Assembly: GCA_964354135.1 (NCBI GenBank)
Contig: CAYGZA010000262.1
Coordinates: 1-9,725, forward strand
Length of the DNA stretch: 9,725 nucleotides
Direction: 5' to 3'
Origin: CAYGZA01 sp964354135
Lineage (GTDB): Bacteria > Planctomycetota > Planctomycetia > Pirellulales > Thermoguttaceae
Shown here: positions 1 to 7,568 of the stretch, piece by piece
Layout of the letters: every line of letters starts with the position of its first letter
Position numbering within the stretch: position 1 is the stretch's first letter
The notes under the pieces: model-generated
Databases searched by the model: none
What the model was told of the DNA's origin: nothing
Seen by the model: only the letters and a program-made list of their open reading frames with translations
Program-made: the position numbers and the translations under genes

Positions 1-1135
1 CGTCCATGTCCTTGCAGAATTGGGCATTCTTCTTACAGGTGGGGTCATTGATCGGATGGATCATGCAGCACTCGATGCTGCAGAGCTGAATCTGGACGTT
101 CGGATGCGGCTTGAGCGATTTGGGGGGCTTGCGCGTGTACCAGTAACTGAGCGTTCCCACCTTCACCGTCGGGTGCTCCTTCGCGACCGCGTTGGCAATC
201 GCGTTGACGAATTCAAGCAGCGTGCCCATCGGCGTACCCTCGCGGTCGTCGATGGCCTTGCAGTTCGGGCACAGGCAGTTCTTGGCGTTGTCGTTCTGGC
301 TGACCGAGATGTTCTCCCTCTCCGGATGGGCCTTCAGCTCGGCCAGCACCGCCTCCTTCACGATCCTCAGTACGTGGGGATTGGTCAGGCACGGTTCGCT
401 TTCGGACCAGTCGTCTCGGACGTCCGACAGGCGCTTGCCGTCGCGCAAGGCAAAGTATTCCGGATGCTCCTTGCCGTACTTGGCTGTCGGGATTTGGTGG
501 CCAAAGGTGTGGCTGATGAGCGACTGGCCGGTCTTGCCACCGTACTTCGCTTCGCCGCCGACGGTGTTCACCCGTAGCCGGGCGGCCAGCATCGGTGAGC
601 GATTGGTCTCGCCATAGTAGCTCCAGCGGAACGAGAGGGACGGCTCGTAGGCGCGGTCGAGCGGGCCGACCACGACCTTCGCCCGCAACTTCGGAATAAG
701 CGTGTGGTCGGCGGTCAGGAACCGCACGCCCAAGTAGTCCTCCAGAAATGTATACACGCCGTAGAGCGTTCCGCGGGGCCGGCCGCCGGCAATGGCGATG
801 AGGTTGTCGCGCACGACGATCCGCAGGCATTCCGGACCCATGGCAGCGGCGTCGAACGCCACGGGGCTGCCGGTCAGGGATTTGCTTGCCCCGATGAAGA
901 CGTGCCGGTCGGCTCGATCGGGGGCCGTGACCGTCGCGAGTTCAATGCCCGTCGCTTGGGCGAAGATCGAACGAAACTCCTCGGCGGCGTAGGTCTCGCT
1001 GGGCGATGCGTCTTTCGCAACAACAATGTCCCAGCCGGCAAGCTTGGCTAGATCGACGCCCGCCTGCTCGGTGGCAGCCGCTCCAGCCGCGAAACCGAAG
1101 ATCGCCACTACGGCGAGGAACGTTGGACGGGACAT
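1..1135 (-). CDS. Secreted DUF4838-family protein, C-terminus beyond window
   Basis: The first 378 codons are visible and the gene runs off the left edge with no stop. Residues 1-21 form a signal peptide (hydrophobic stretch from Phe6, likely cleavage after AAA before TEQ). About residues 35-160 resemble the GH67-N-like domain common in these proteins and contain GGRPRGTLY (117-125) and FLEDYLGVR (130-138). The DUF4838 region follows with LDRAYEP, KEHPEYF (222-228), CLTN (249-252), QND (280-282) and a cysteine cluster CLCPNC (287-292). The second DUF4838 protein, starting at 7569, has the same motifs in the same order. The family resembles glycosidases of the GH67/GH20 type but, to my knowledge, has no firmly assigned reaction, so none is named. 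The start at 1135 is set by a strong ribosome-binding site and the signal peptide. It is the last visible gene of the minus-strand cluster, 152 nt after the GH127-like gene. Other, larger frames through this region lack any family motif. Confidence 0.88.
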   Translation of the reverse strand, partial: MSRPTFLAVVAIFGFAAGAAATEQAGVDLAKLAGWDIVVAKDASPSETYAAEEFRSIFAQATGIELATVTAPDRADRHVFIGASKSLTGSPVAFDAAAMGPECLRIVVRDNLIAIAGGRPRGTLYGVYTFLEDYLGVRFLTADHTLIPKLRAKVVVGPLDRAYEPSLSFRWSYYGETNRSPMLAARLRVNTVGGEAKYGGKTGQSLISHTFGHQIPTAKYGKEHPEYFALRDGKRLSDVRDDWSESEPCLTNPHVLRIVKEAVLAELKAHPERENISVSQNDNAKNCLCPNCKAIDDREGTPMGTLLEFVNAIANAVAKEHPTVKVGTLSYWYTRKPPKSLKPHPNVQIQLCSIECCMIHPINDPTCKKNAQFCKDMD

Positions 1136-1287
1136 AAACCACTCCTTTCGCGTGACAGGACTATGTAGCACCAAACGTCAACGTGCGGATCATAGCTCCA
1201 GGGGATTTGGCCTTGGACCTGCTTATCTTTCGCGCGCTGTGGTGCAGCGGGTAGTGGATGCGAGCAGACCGACCGCAGCCATGCTGA
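1136..1287. other. Intergenic gap inside the minus-strand cluster
   Basis: These 152 nt separate the stop of the GH127-like gene from the next gene. There is a small perfect hairpin, CGCTG/CAGCG, with a 5-nt loop at 1235-1249. No T-run follows it on the minus strand, so it is not a convincing terminator. The minus strand has TATGAT (1189-1194), which looks like a -10 box, but no good -35 lies at the right distance. The gap is long enough for an internal promoter, but none can be shown. A 19-codon minus-strand frame from about 1282 is not supported as a gene. Confidence 0.4.
1142..1148 (-). promoter_or_regulatory. Ribosome-binding site of the DUF4838 gene
   Basis: The minus strand reads AAAGGAG, six bases upstream of the ATG at 1135. 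It is a near-perfect Shine-Dalgarno sequence and supports that start. Confidence 0.75.
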
Positions 1288-4200
1288 CTATCTCCCCTTG
1301 GGACCGGGACCGGCAATCGGGAACATCGAAACGCGGAACTTGGTGCGGCCGTAGGGAATCAGCGTAATTCTTTCGGACCGCTCCCGTTTCGTGATCGGTC
1401 CGGACGGTAGACGAGGTGCCTTGGGTTCCGGGTTCCAGTCGATCGCTACGCCGTTGGTCCGTAGCTTCAGCGGGGATGCCAGCGGCCAGTCCCACTTAGC
1501 GGGCATCGCCCGACGCTCCACGACCATGTCGTGCTCCAGCTTCTCGCCTTGCACGTCCAGCGCATACTTCCATTGGGCGGCCGGGTCGGGCGTGTTCGGG
1601 CCTTGGGTGTCCGGAATCGGCAGGGCGAAAAGCAACGGGCCATACGAGACCGACGCGTAGGGCGCGCCCTGCGCGTTGTTGTCGCGCCCGGTGTTCACGA
1701 TCACCGACATCGGAAACCGCAGACGTATGGCGTCACCCGGTTTCCAGAGGCGCTCGACGCGCACGAACCCCTTGGCATCGGGCGCGGTCTTGACGCCGGA
1801 CCCGTTCACGCTCAACTCGGGGTTCTTGCACCAGCCGGGGATGCGGAACGAGAGCGGGAACGTCGCCTCCCGGGCCGGATGGACGCTCATCTCGATGATC
1901 TCGTTGAAGGGGTAGTCGGTCCGGCATACGATCTCGACGGGCACGCGATCGGCCGCCAGCGCCGACACTTTGCAGGGGCCGTAGTGCGTGGCCGCCAGAC
2001 CGTTGTCGTAAGTGGCCATCCACATGTGCATCACGTAGTTGGGCAGGATGCGGTTCAGGGCCGCCGTGCAGCAGAGGGGGGAATGCGTCGCCTGGTACGA
2101 GCACCCCGATGCCCCAGGCCCATGGGGACATGGCGGGGAGCCGTCGACGACGCGGTTGGGGCTCTGGAAGTAGACGTGGGTGCGAAAACCGCGGGCGACG
2201 GTGGCCGGACCGGCGTTGAAGAACGCCCGTTCCGCCCTGTCCCCCATGCGTCCTTGGCCGCTGACGGTCAACAGGACGATCTGACTCCACAGGTAGCCGG
2301 CCACGTCACAGGTCTCGGTTCCCCGGAACGCGCCGGTCGGCCCGTAATACTCGTCGGCGACGGGTACGCCGGAGGGCTGCATGGCGACGCGTTCGAGGAG
2401 GTCGTGCCACGCTATGGTTGCTTCAAGGAACTCGCGGTTGCCCGTCCACAGGTAGCCCAGCGCCCAAGGCGTCGTGCCTTCGAGGAAGACCACACCGTGT
2501 TCGTTGGCCTCGGCCCCCGGTCTTGTGTTAGGCATCCGTCGGTAGCGGTTCCAGGCCCCCTGGGGCGTGTTCTTGCCGCTATCGTCTTTCGAGAACAGAG
2601 TTGTCAGGCCCTCGCCGATCTCCTTGTTCCCCGTCCAGGTGTAGGTTTGAAAGGCGGGCCAGACGCTCGACATGCCACCTCCCAGCCGCACCCAGTTGCG
2701 GTCCCCGCTATAGCCCGCCTCCAGCGTCTGCAAGACGCGTTTGTCCCCGGAACCGGCGTAGTAGGCTGCCATACCGCGCCCCAGCAGCCCGCAGGCCCAA
2801 ATGGGCCAGCCTGAGTCGCAGGTAATCGCCTTCGCATCGTCGGGACTGTTCTTGTTGAGCCACCACAGGAACAGAATGCTTTTGGGATTCATGTGCGTGA
2901 CAACCACGTCGAAACGCCTTTTCGCCTGTTGGATAAGCGCGTCGTCGTGCAGGACATAGCCCAGACGGACCAGACCGTCGAACCAGTATCCGCCTCCTTC
3001 ATAGGGCCATGCCCCTCTAGGCCAGTTGAGGCGGTCGCCGGTCATCTTATAGTCGGCGGCCCAAGCCTGTTGAAAAGCCGGATCAACCTCGTCCATGTGC
3101 CCGGTGTATCCGTCCCGCGCCGTCAGACACCAGTCGCGGAGCCAGCCGCCGGGCTCCACCGTGCCAGGCGGCAACGGGATCAGCGCGGGGCGCGTGGGCG
3201 GCTCGAAGGGGCGCCCGTAATTCACCGCGTCGACGGTTCTCGTATCGGCGGTGGCAATCGTCTGGCTCGTGAGTTCATCGTCGACCGCCTTGGTCAGATC
3301 CGGGACGCGGACGTACGTGGCGATGCCGCTCGGGTCCACGAATTCGCTGAGCACGACGTCGAGCGGCGCGGCGTCCTTGGCGGGGCTTCCCGCCGGCCAC
3401 GCTTTCGCCAGGACCTTCAGCCCGCCGGGGCGAACCGACGTGTCGGCGATCGGCTTCCCGAGCGACCCGGGATCGATCGTCAGGTCGCCGGGCTCTTTGC
3501 ACTTCTTCAACAGTTCCGCGTTGCTTGCGGCGCCGATGCAGTAGACCACCGGGCCTCGCATCAAGGCGGCCCGCTGGTCCTGGAGCTTGCGGCCGCGGAT
3601 GAGTCGCCACGGCATGGGCATATCGAGCGTTACGGTATCGCCCGATTTCCAGGTGCGGCGGATCTCGTGGTACTTTTCTCCGGGAGAGACCTCGCGCGGC
3701 GACTCGCCGTTGATCGCCAGCCGGGCCTTCGGGCACCATCGCGGAATGCGCAACCGCAGCGGAAACTCCATCGCCGCCGATGGCGTGACGGTGATTTTCA
3801 CCAGGCCGGACGTGGGGTAATCCGTCTGCTGCTGGATTGTCACGCCGCGCCCGCCGCTTAGCTCGATGGCCTTCTTCGACTCCGTGAAGAGATTCACGGC
3901 GACACCGCCGTCGGCGGTTCGATAGTAGACCATCTCGGGCAATTCCGCGACAATCCGGCGGTAGTTGCCGGGACAGCAGAAGCCATCCTGCTCGAAGTAC
4001 GTTCGCGGACCGGTAAAGGGCGTGAAGTAGCGCAGGCGTCGCCCGGCCGGGTCCTGGGCGGCAAACAGCGCGTTGTAGATGGTCCGCTCCATGATATCGC
4101 CGTAGCGAAGATCGCCCTCCAGACGCATCAGGCTGCCGAGCCAGCGAATCAGGTACGCAGTGACGCACGATTCACTGATCGCGCCGCGGCCGTTTTGGGT

Positions 4201-5100
4201 ATAGGCGAATCGCTCCCCGTCCGAGCCGGATCCGGTAATCAGCAGGCCGCCGTCCTTGCGCACGAGTTCGTGCATCATAAACCGCGACATCTTGAGCAGT
4301 CGGTCCGCGGGCTCCCAGCGGTAGAGCATGGTCTGGCTGTAGCAGCGAGCCAGCATGACGTAGACGTGCGACCGCTTGGGATTCTCGAAGGTCTGCTCCC
4401 AATCGCGAAGGCTACTGCACTCCACTTCCCATTGCGAGCCGTGGCGCGTGTCGGCCGCGAAACGCAGATAGCGCGGATCGCCCGTGCAACCGTAGAGCGT
4501 CAAGACGGCCTCGGGCAACCCGGCCGTGCAGACGTCCTCCGGCTTCGGATTCTTGGGGAAGGTCGCGAGAATGTAATCGCCCAACTGGCGGGCGTATTGG
4601 AGCGACTTCTCGTCGCCGCAGTAGCGCCAGTGGTCGACCAGGCCCAGGAGCGTGTACTCCTGGTCGTGCAGAATCCAGTTGCGGTAGTTCTGCCGCCCCT
4701 CGGGCTCCGCCTTCATGTGTCCCAGGTAGCCGTCGGGGTCGCGGGTCTTCATTAGCTCGTCGATGAGTCGGGCAGTCCGCTGGCGGACTTCCGGGTCGCC
4801 CGAGTAGGCTGCAAACATGCTGCCCGCGTCGATCACCTTGCCCACGCCGATGTATCGCCAGTCCTTTGCCGGAGGGCGCTGCCGAAAGGGGTCCAGGAAC
4901 GCCCGTTCGAGATCCAGCACCATATAGTTCTTGTAGATCAGGTCCTCGATGCGTCGCCCGATCTCGCCCGATAGCTCCGGCCGCGTGAGCCGCAGCGGCT
5001 GTAGAGCGTCGGCGATCTTCGGCTCGATGGCCCCCGCACGGCCGGCCCACGCCGCGAGCAATGCGATACCCCAACACGCTCTGATGGATGCCGTCTGCAT
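1288..5100 (-). CDS. Secreted tandem-module GH127-like beta-L-arabinofuranosidase
   Basis: A 1270-residue exported protein built from two DUF1680/GH127-like modules. A signal peptide covers about residues 1-24 (cleavage near GRAGA before IEPK). Module 1 spans about 27-620 and module 2 about 636-1270. Module 2 opens with PPGTVEPGGWLRDW and GYTGHMDE, typical of this superfamily. GH127 enzymes such as HypBA1 use a Zn-bound cysteine nucleophile held by an E-x-C motif and a C-C pair. Both modules show these: E310-S-C312 and C375-C376, then E929-T-C931 and C1010-C1011. The C-terminal beta domains also repeat: FPLRLRIPRWCPKARLAING (from 447) matches FPLSFRIPGWCKNPELSVNG (from 1081). Ordinary GH127 proteins are roughly half this length, so this is a fusion or internal duplication, with the modules clearly diverged. 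The expected reaction is release of beta-L-arabinofuranose from glycans, but related families (GH142, GH146 and uncharacterised DUF1680 groups) mean substrate is unproven. It lies 30 nt after the upstream glycosidase, so the two are probably co-transcribed. Confidence 0.9.
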   Translation of the reverse strand: MQTASIRACWGIALLAAWAGRAGAIEPKIADALQPLRLTRPELSGEIGRRIEDLIYKNYMVLDLERAFLDPFRQRPPAKDWRYIGVGKVIDAGSMFAAYSGDPEVRQRTARLIDELMKTRDPDGYLGHMKAEPEGRQNYRNWILHDQEYTLLGLVDHWRYCGDEKSLQYARQLGDYILATFPKNPKPEDVCTAGLPEAVLTLYGCTGDPRYLRFAADTRHGSQWEVECSSLRDWEQTFENPKRSHVYVMLARCYSQTMLYRWEPADRLLKMSRFMMHELVRKDGGLLITGSGSDGERFAYTQNGRGAISESCVTAYLIRWLGSLMRLEGDLRYGDIMERTIYNALFAAQDPAGRRLRYFTPFTGPRTYFEQDGFCCPGNYRRIVAELPEMVYYRTADGGVAVNLFTESKKAIELSGGRGVTIQQQTDYPTSGLVKITVTPSAAMEFPLRLRIPRWCPKARLAINGESPREVSPGEKYHEIRRTWKSGDTVTLDMPMPWRLIRGRKLQDQRAALMRGPVVYCIGAASNAELLKKCKEPGDLTIDPGSLGKPIADTSVRPGGLKVLAKAWPAGSPAKDAAPLDVVLSEFVDPSGIATYVRVPDLTKAVDDELTSQTIATADTRTVDAVNYGRPFEPPTRPALIPLPPGTVEPGGWLRDWCLTARDGYTGHMDEVDPAFQQAWAADYKMTGDRLNWPRGAWPYEGGGYWFDGLVRLGYVLHDDALIQQAKRRFDVVVTHMNPKSILFLWWLNKNSPDDAKAITCDSGWPIWACGLLGRGMAAYYAGSGDKRVLQTLEAGYSGDRNWVRLGGGMSSVWPAFQTYTWTGNKEIGEGLTTLFSKDDSGKNTPQGAWNRYRRMPNTRPGAEANEHGVVFLEGTTPWALGYLWTGNREFLEATIAWHDLLERVAMQPSGVPVADEYYGPTGAFRGTETCDVAGYLWSQIVLLTVSGQGRMGDRAERAFFNAGPATVARGFRTHVYFQSPNRVVDGSPPCPHGPGASGCSYQATHSPLCCTAALNRILPNYVMHMWMATYDNGLAATHYGPCKVSALAADRVPVEIVCRTDYPFNEIIEMSVHPAREATFPLSFRIPGWCKNPELSVNGSGVKTAPDAKGFVRVERLWKPGDAIRLRFPMSVIVNTGRDNNAQGAPYASVSYGPLLFALPIPDTQGPNTPDPAAQWKYALDVQGEKLEHDMVVERRAMPAKWDWPLASPLKLRTNGVAIDWNPEPKAPRLPSGPITKRERSERITLIPYGRTKFRVSMFPIAGPGPKGR

Positions 5101-5108
5101 GACTATCT

Positions 5109-5114
5109 TCCTCC
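5109..5114 (-). promoter_or_regulatory. Ribosome-binding site of the tandem GH127-like gene
   Basis: The minus strand reads GGAGGA, eight bases before the ATG at 5100. It lies in the 30-nt spacer after the upstream stop codon, which suits translation from a shared transcript. Confidence 0.75.
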
Positions 5115-5130
5115 GATGGTTGTTGTGACT

Positions 5131-7281
5131 TCACCGTTCGAGCAAACGGATGACGAGCGGCCAATCGCGCACTAGGACCCCTTTGAGGATCGCCGCGTCG
5201 CCACTCTGCGTGACGGAGAGATCCTGGCAGACGCCGTTCATGGGGTCATAGGCCGTCGCTTTGCGGCAAGCGACCTTCAAACGCACGTCAACCGGGATGC
5301 CCTCGCAGTGGTCTTTCGCCCGGCCGCCGAGCCAGATCGCCAGGGCCTGACCGTCGGGCGACTTCAGTGGAAACGCTTCGAGCTGGGGCGGCGCGCGGTC
5401 GATCGAATACTCGAATTCGCCCGGCTTCAGCCCGTCGAGCATCGTGGCCAGGTTCCGCGTGACATAGTAGGCCGCCTGCGGCTGGAGCGGAGAAATGGGG
5501 TCGGCGTCGAACGATCGCCGCAGGAGGCTCAGGTCGAGAACGCCGAACTGCGGGAAGTACATCTCGCAGAAGAACGATTCGAGCCCGAGCCCCGTGTGAC
5601 GGGTGAACACCTGGGCCACGTACTTCGCTTTTTCCAGCTCCGTGGCCTTGAAGCCCCCACTCCATGCCTTGCCGGCTTCCAGTTCGGAGAGCGGCGGATA
5701 GAGCGCGCTGTAGTTCCATTCCGTTACCATGCAGTGCCCGCGGAAGCCGACGGCTTGGAGCCACTTGCGAAGCGCCCGCACGTCGGCCGTGTAGCCCTTC
5801 AGCCGATCGGGATCGGTCTGGTAGAACGGATGCCAGCCGATCTCGTCGACTTCGCGGGCCAACTCGCGCGTCGCTTGAAGGATCAGCATCTCCTTCTCTT
5901 TCGCGGCAAGCTGCGCGGGAGTCCACGTGCTGATGCCGTGGGGAAACCCGGCCCAGGAGCCCATCATGATCTTGGCCCCGGGCGCGTGTTTGCGGGTCAC
6001 CGGGATGGCCGCCCTCGCCACGGCGAGGTAGTGTTCGAGGCTCGGCACCGCCCCCCAGTAGCAGGAAATGTTCCACTCGTTCCAGATCTCGAAATGTTTG
6101 ACCCGGTTGCGGAAGTGCTTCACCATGAACTCGACGTACCGCGTCCAGGCGGCCAGCGCCTCGGGCGTAGTCGGCGGGGCCGGCATGTCGTAGTTCCACT
6201 CCCAGAGCTGCGGGATTGGACGCGAGGCGGGCCCCGAGTAGAGGCGATTGCCGAAGTTGAGGGACATCACGATCTCAACGCCGTGGGCGGCCAGCTCCGT
6301 GACGGCCGCATCGGTTTCTGGGTCGATCTTGAGGACCCCTTTTTCCTTCTCCACCCAGTGCCAGTTGACCGGGTCGTCGTGATAGCCCACGCGGGCCCAC
6401 TTGAAGCCCGCGTCGTAGTGCAGCGGCCAATACCACCGGTGGGCGGCCAACTCTTGGCCCGGGCTGTGGTGTGTCGAATTGACGGTCACGCCGGTGCCGC
6501 ACGTGGCCAAGGCGACGTTCTTGCCGGCCGTGTCGTACACCTCAACCTCAGCCAGAGAGAAGGCGTAGAGGATATTCTCGACCAACGGCAGCTTGCCCGC
6601 CATGATCCAGATCTGCTTGGCCGGATGGCCGGCGAAGCGGAACTCCAAGTCGAGTTTCGCGGGGGAGTGGGACATGGGCCCGTCGTACACGGTTTCCCAC
6701 TCGCGGCTGTCCCGGCTGAGCTTGATGGTGATCGTCGCGGGGACTCCGCGCCCCACCTCGACTGCACCCTGGATCGGTACCCAGCCCAGCGTGCTCCGGG
6801 GCTCATCCGACGGCGGACGCTTGCGGAGCACGACCCGCCCGATCACGCGTTCCACGGCCAGATCGAGGCGTATCCACACCGGCTGCGCATCGGGCCGGGT
6901 CTGGCCGCGGCTCATCCAGCACGTTTGGCGATTGCCGTCGATCAGATGGATTGCCTCCAGCGGCAGGTAGTCGTTCTCGGTCGATCGCGGCATGCGCGTC
7001 GTCGTCACGCCCAGATAGTTTCGCTTGATCTGGCCACTGTCCTTGGGGCGGACTTTCACTCGCGGTGCGGTGTTTCCCACCTGGAGCGGCGCGTCGTCCA
7101 GCAGATCCGGGGCCTCGCCGAGCACCCAGCAGAACCCGAACCGCTTGATGGGCACGCCGCCGCACGTCGCCTGCACTTGCGGTTGTTCGCTGGCGATCAA
7201 GGGCCTCTTGTCCGTGAGAGACGCGGCGGACTCCCCTGCGATCAGGAGAATCAATGCCCATCGAAAAGGTCGAGCTATCAT
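5131..7281 (-). CDS. Secreted F5/8C-like plus clan-A TIM-barrel glycoside hydrolase (GH39-like)
   Basis: A 716-residue exported protein. The N-terminus MIARPFRWALILLIAGESAAS is a signal peptide written here in part: charged Arg pair, then a Leu/Ile-rich core and cleavage near SAAS. Residues about 100-255 look like a discoidin/F5-8C carbohydrate-binding domain, with HLIDGNRQTCWMSRGQ, then WIRLDL and AEVEVYD at its end. From about 285 a (beta/alpha)8 barrel follows. HFEIWNEWN gives the Asn-Glu acid/base pair (Glu402) and MVTEWNYS the probable nucleophile (Glu521), the arrangement of clan GH-A enzymes such as GH39 and GH5. A small beta domain (about 620-716) ends the protein. Family assignment within clan A is not secure, and the substrate is unknown. 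It is the first gene of the cluster. The start is ambiguous: an ATG six bases upstream (7287) has the ribosome site only 3 nt away, whereas 7281 has 9 nt. The frame stays open to 7368, but that extension lacks a signal peptide at its N-terminus. Confidence 0.87.
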   Translation of the reverse strand: MIARPFRWALILLIAGESAASLTDKRPLIASEQPQVQATCGGVPIKRFGFCWVLGEAPDLLDDAPLQVGNTAPRVKVRPKDSGQIKRNYLGVTTTRMPRSTENDYLPLEAIHLIDGNRQTCWMSRGQTRPDAQPVWIRLDLAVERVIGRVVLRKRPPSDEPRSTLGWVPIQGAVEVGRGVPATITIKLSRDSREWETVYDGPMSHSPAKLDLEFRFAGHPAKQIWIMAGKLPLVENILYAFSLAEVEVYDTAGKNVALATCGTGVTVNSTHHSPGQELAAHRWYWPLHYDAGFKWARVGYHDDPVNWHWVEKEKGVLKIDPETDAAVTELAAHGVEIVMSLNFGNRLYSGPASRPIPQLWEWNYDMPAPPTTPEALAAWTRYVEFMVKHFRNRVKHFEIWNEWNISCYWGAVPSLEHYLAVARAAIPVTRKHAPGAKIMMGSWAGFPHGISTWTPAQLAAKEKEMLILQATRELAREVDEIGWHPFYQTDPDRLKGYTADVRALRKWLQAVGFRGHCMVTEWNYSALYPPLSELEAGKAWSGGFKATELEKAKYVAQVFTRHTGLGLESFFCEMYFPQFGVLDLSLLRRSFDADPISPLQPQAAYYVTRNLATMLDGLKPGEFEYSIDRAPPQLEAFPLKSPDGQALAIWLGGRAKDHCEGIPVDVRLKVACRKATAYDPMNGVCQDLSVTQSGDAAILKGVLVRDWPLVIRLLER

Positions 7282-7290
7282 TGACATGGT

Positions 7291-7296
7291 CTCCTC
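7291..7296 (-). promoter_or_regulatory. Ribosome-binding site deciding the glycosidase start
   Basis: The minus strand reads GAGGAG. Spacing is 9 nt to the ATG at 7281 and 3 nt to the ATG at 7287, which favours 7281. Either start keeps the signal peptide. Confidence 0.6.
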
Positions 7297-7358
7297 GCAC
7301 ATCACTACGCCGCAGACGCGGTCCGCCAAGAGTTCCCCCAAGCACGGTGGCAACCCCC

Positions 7359-7386
7359 AGTTTAGCATCCCGACCCTGCAATGGAA
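7359..7386 (-). promoter_or_regulatory. Weak candidate promoter for the minus-strand cluster
   Basis: On the minus strand TTCCAT (7381-7386) and TAAACT (7359-7364) are separated by 16 nt. Both match the sigma-70 boxes only partly. The position would give a leader of about 70 nt before the glycosidase start. This rests on weak consensus matching alone. Confidence 0.2.
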
Positions 7387-7556
7387 CCCATCCCAGGCGG
7401 GCGGGCCTCACGCCCTGCTCATAGGCGTTCAGAATTTCGGGGGCGTTGGCTCATGTCCTCGACCCGCCGCAAGGTCCAGTCACCGGCTGTAGCTTGCCAT
7501 GAGTGAGGAAACAGGGCAGAATCGACGGATCACTGCCGCCGAACTCCCACGCTTGC

Positions 7557-7560
7557 GAGG
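7557..7560 (+). promoter_or_regulatory. Ribosome-binding site of the plus-strand DUF4838 gene
   Basis: GAGG lies eight bases before the ATG at 7569. No comparable site precedes the in-frame GTG at 7503, so this short motif supports the downstream start and the signal peptide that begins there. Confidence 0.5.
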
Positions 7561-7568
7561 TCCTGCCC

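Larger units (their letters stand above)
7288..7568. other. Divergent intergenic region between the two transcription units
   Basis: These 281 nt lie between the minus-strand cluster and the plus-strand DUF4838 gene and must hold promoters for both directions if both are expressed. One imperfect GC-rich stem is visible at 7397-7403 pairing with 7411-7418 (7-nt loop, one bulged T). I found no convincing plus-strand -35/-10 pair, no clear operator palindrome and no riboswitch-like structure. A GTG at 7503 and an ATG at 7499 open frames here, but neither has a ribosome-binding site. Confidence 0.5.

Noticed and set aside
213..830. A 205-codon minus-strand frame overlapping the left DUF4838 gene
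   Set aside because: It is an Arg/Pro-rich out-of-frame shadow; the true frame carries the DUF4838 motifs and runs off the window edge.
1223..1284. A 19-codon minus-strand frame with a possible ribosome site after the GH127-like gene
   Set aside because: It is too short, has no stop-to-start context or recognisable product, and is readily explained by chance.
1531..2814. A 427-codon plus-strand open frame opposite the second GH127-like module
   Set aside because: It is the low-complexity antisense of a well-supported gene and has no recognisable domain.
5308..7284. A 658-codon open frame on the plus strand, opposite the clan-A glycosidase
   Set aside because: It has no family motif, signal peptide or ribosome site, and is rich in Arg, Gly, His and Val as expected of the antisense of a GC-rich gene. 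The minus-strand protein has clear domains and catalytic motifs.
7503..7568. GTG at 7503 as the start of the plus-strand DUF4838 gene
   Set aside because: It has no ribosome-binding site and would put 22 residues in front of a good signal peptide; ATG 7569 has GAGG at 8 nt.
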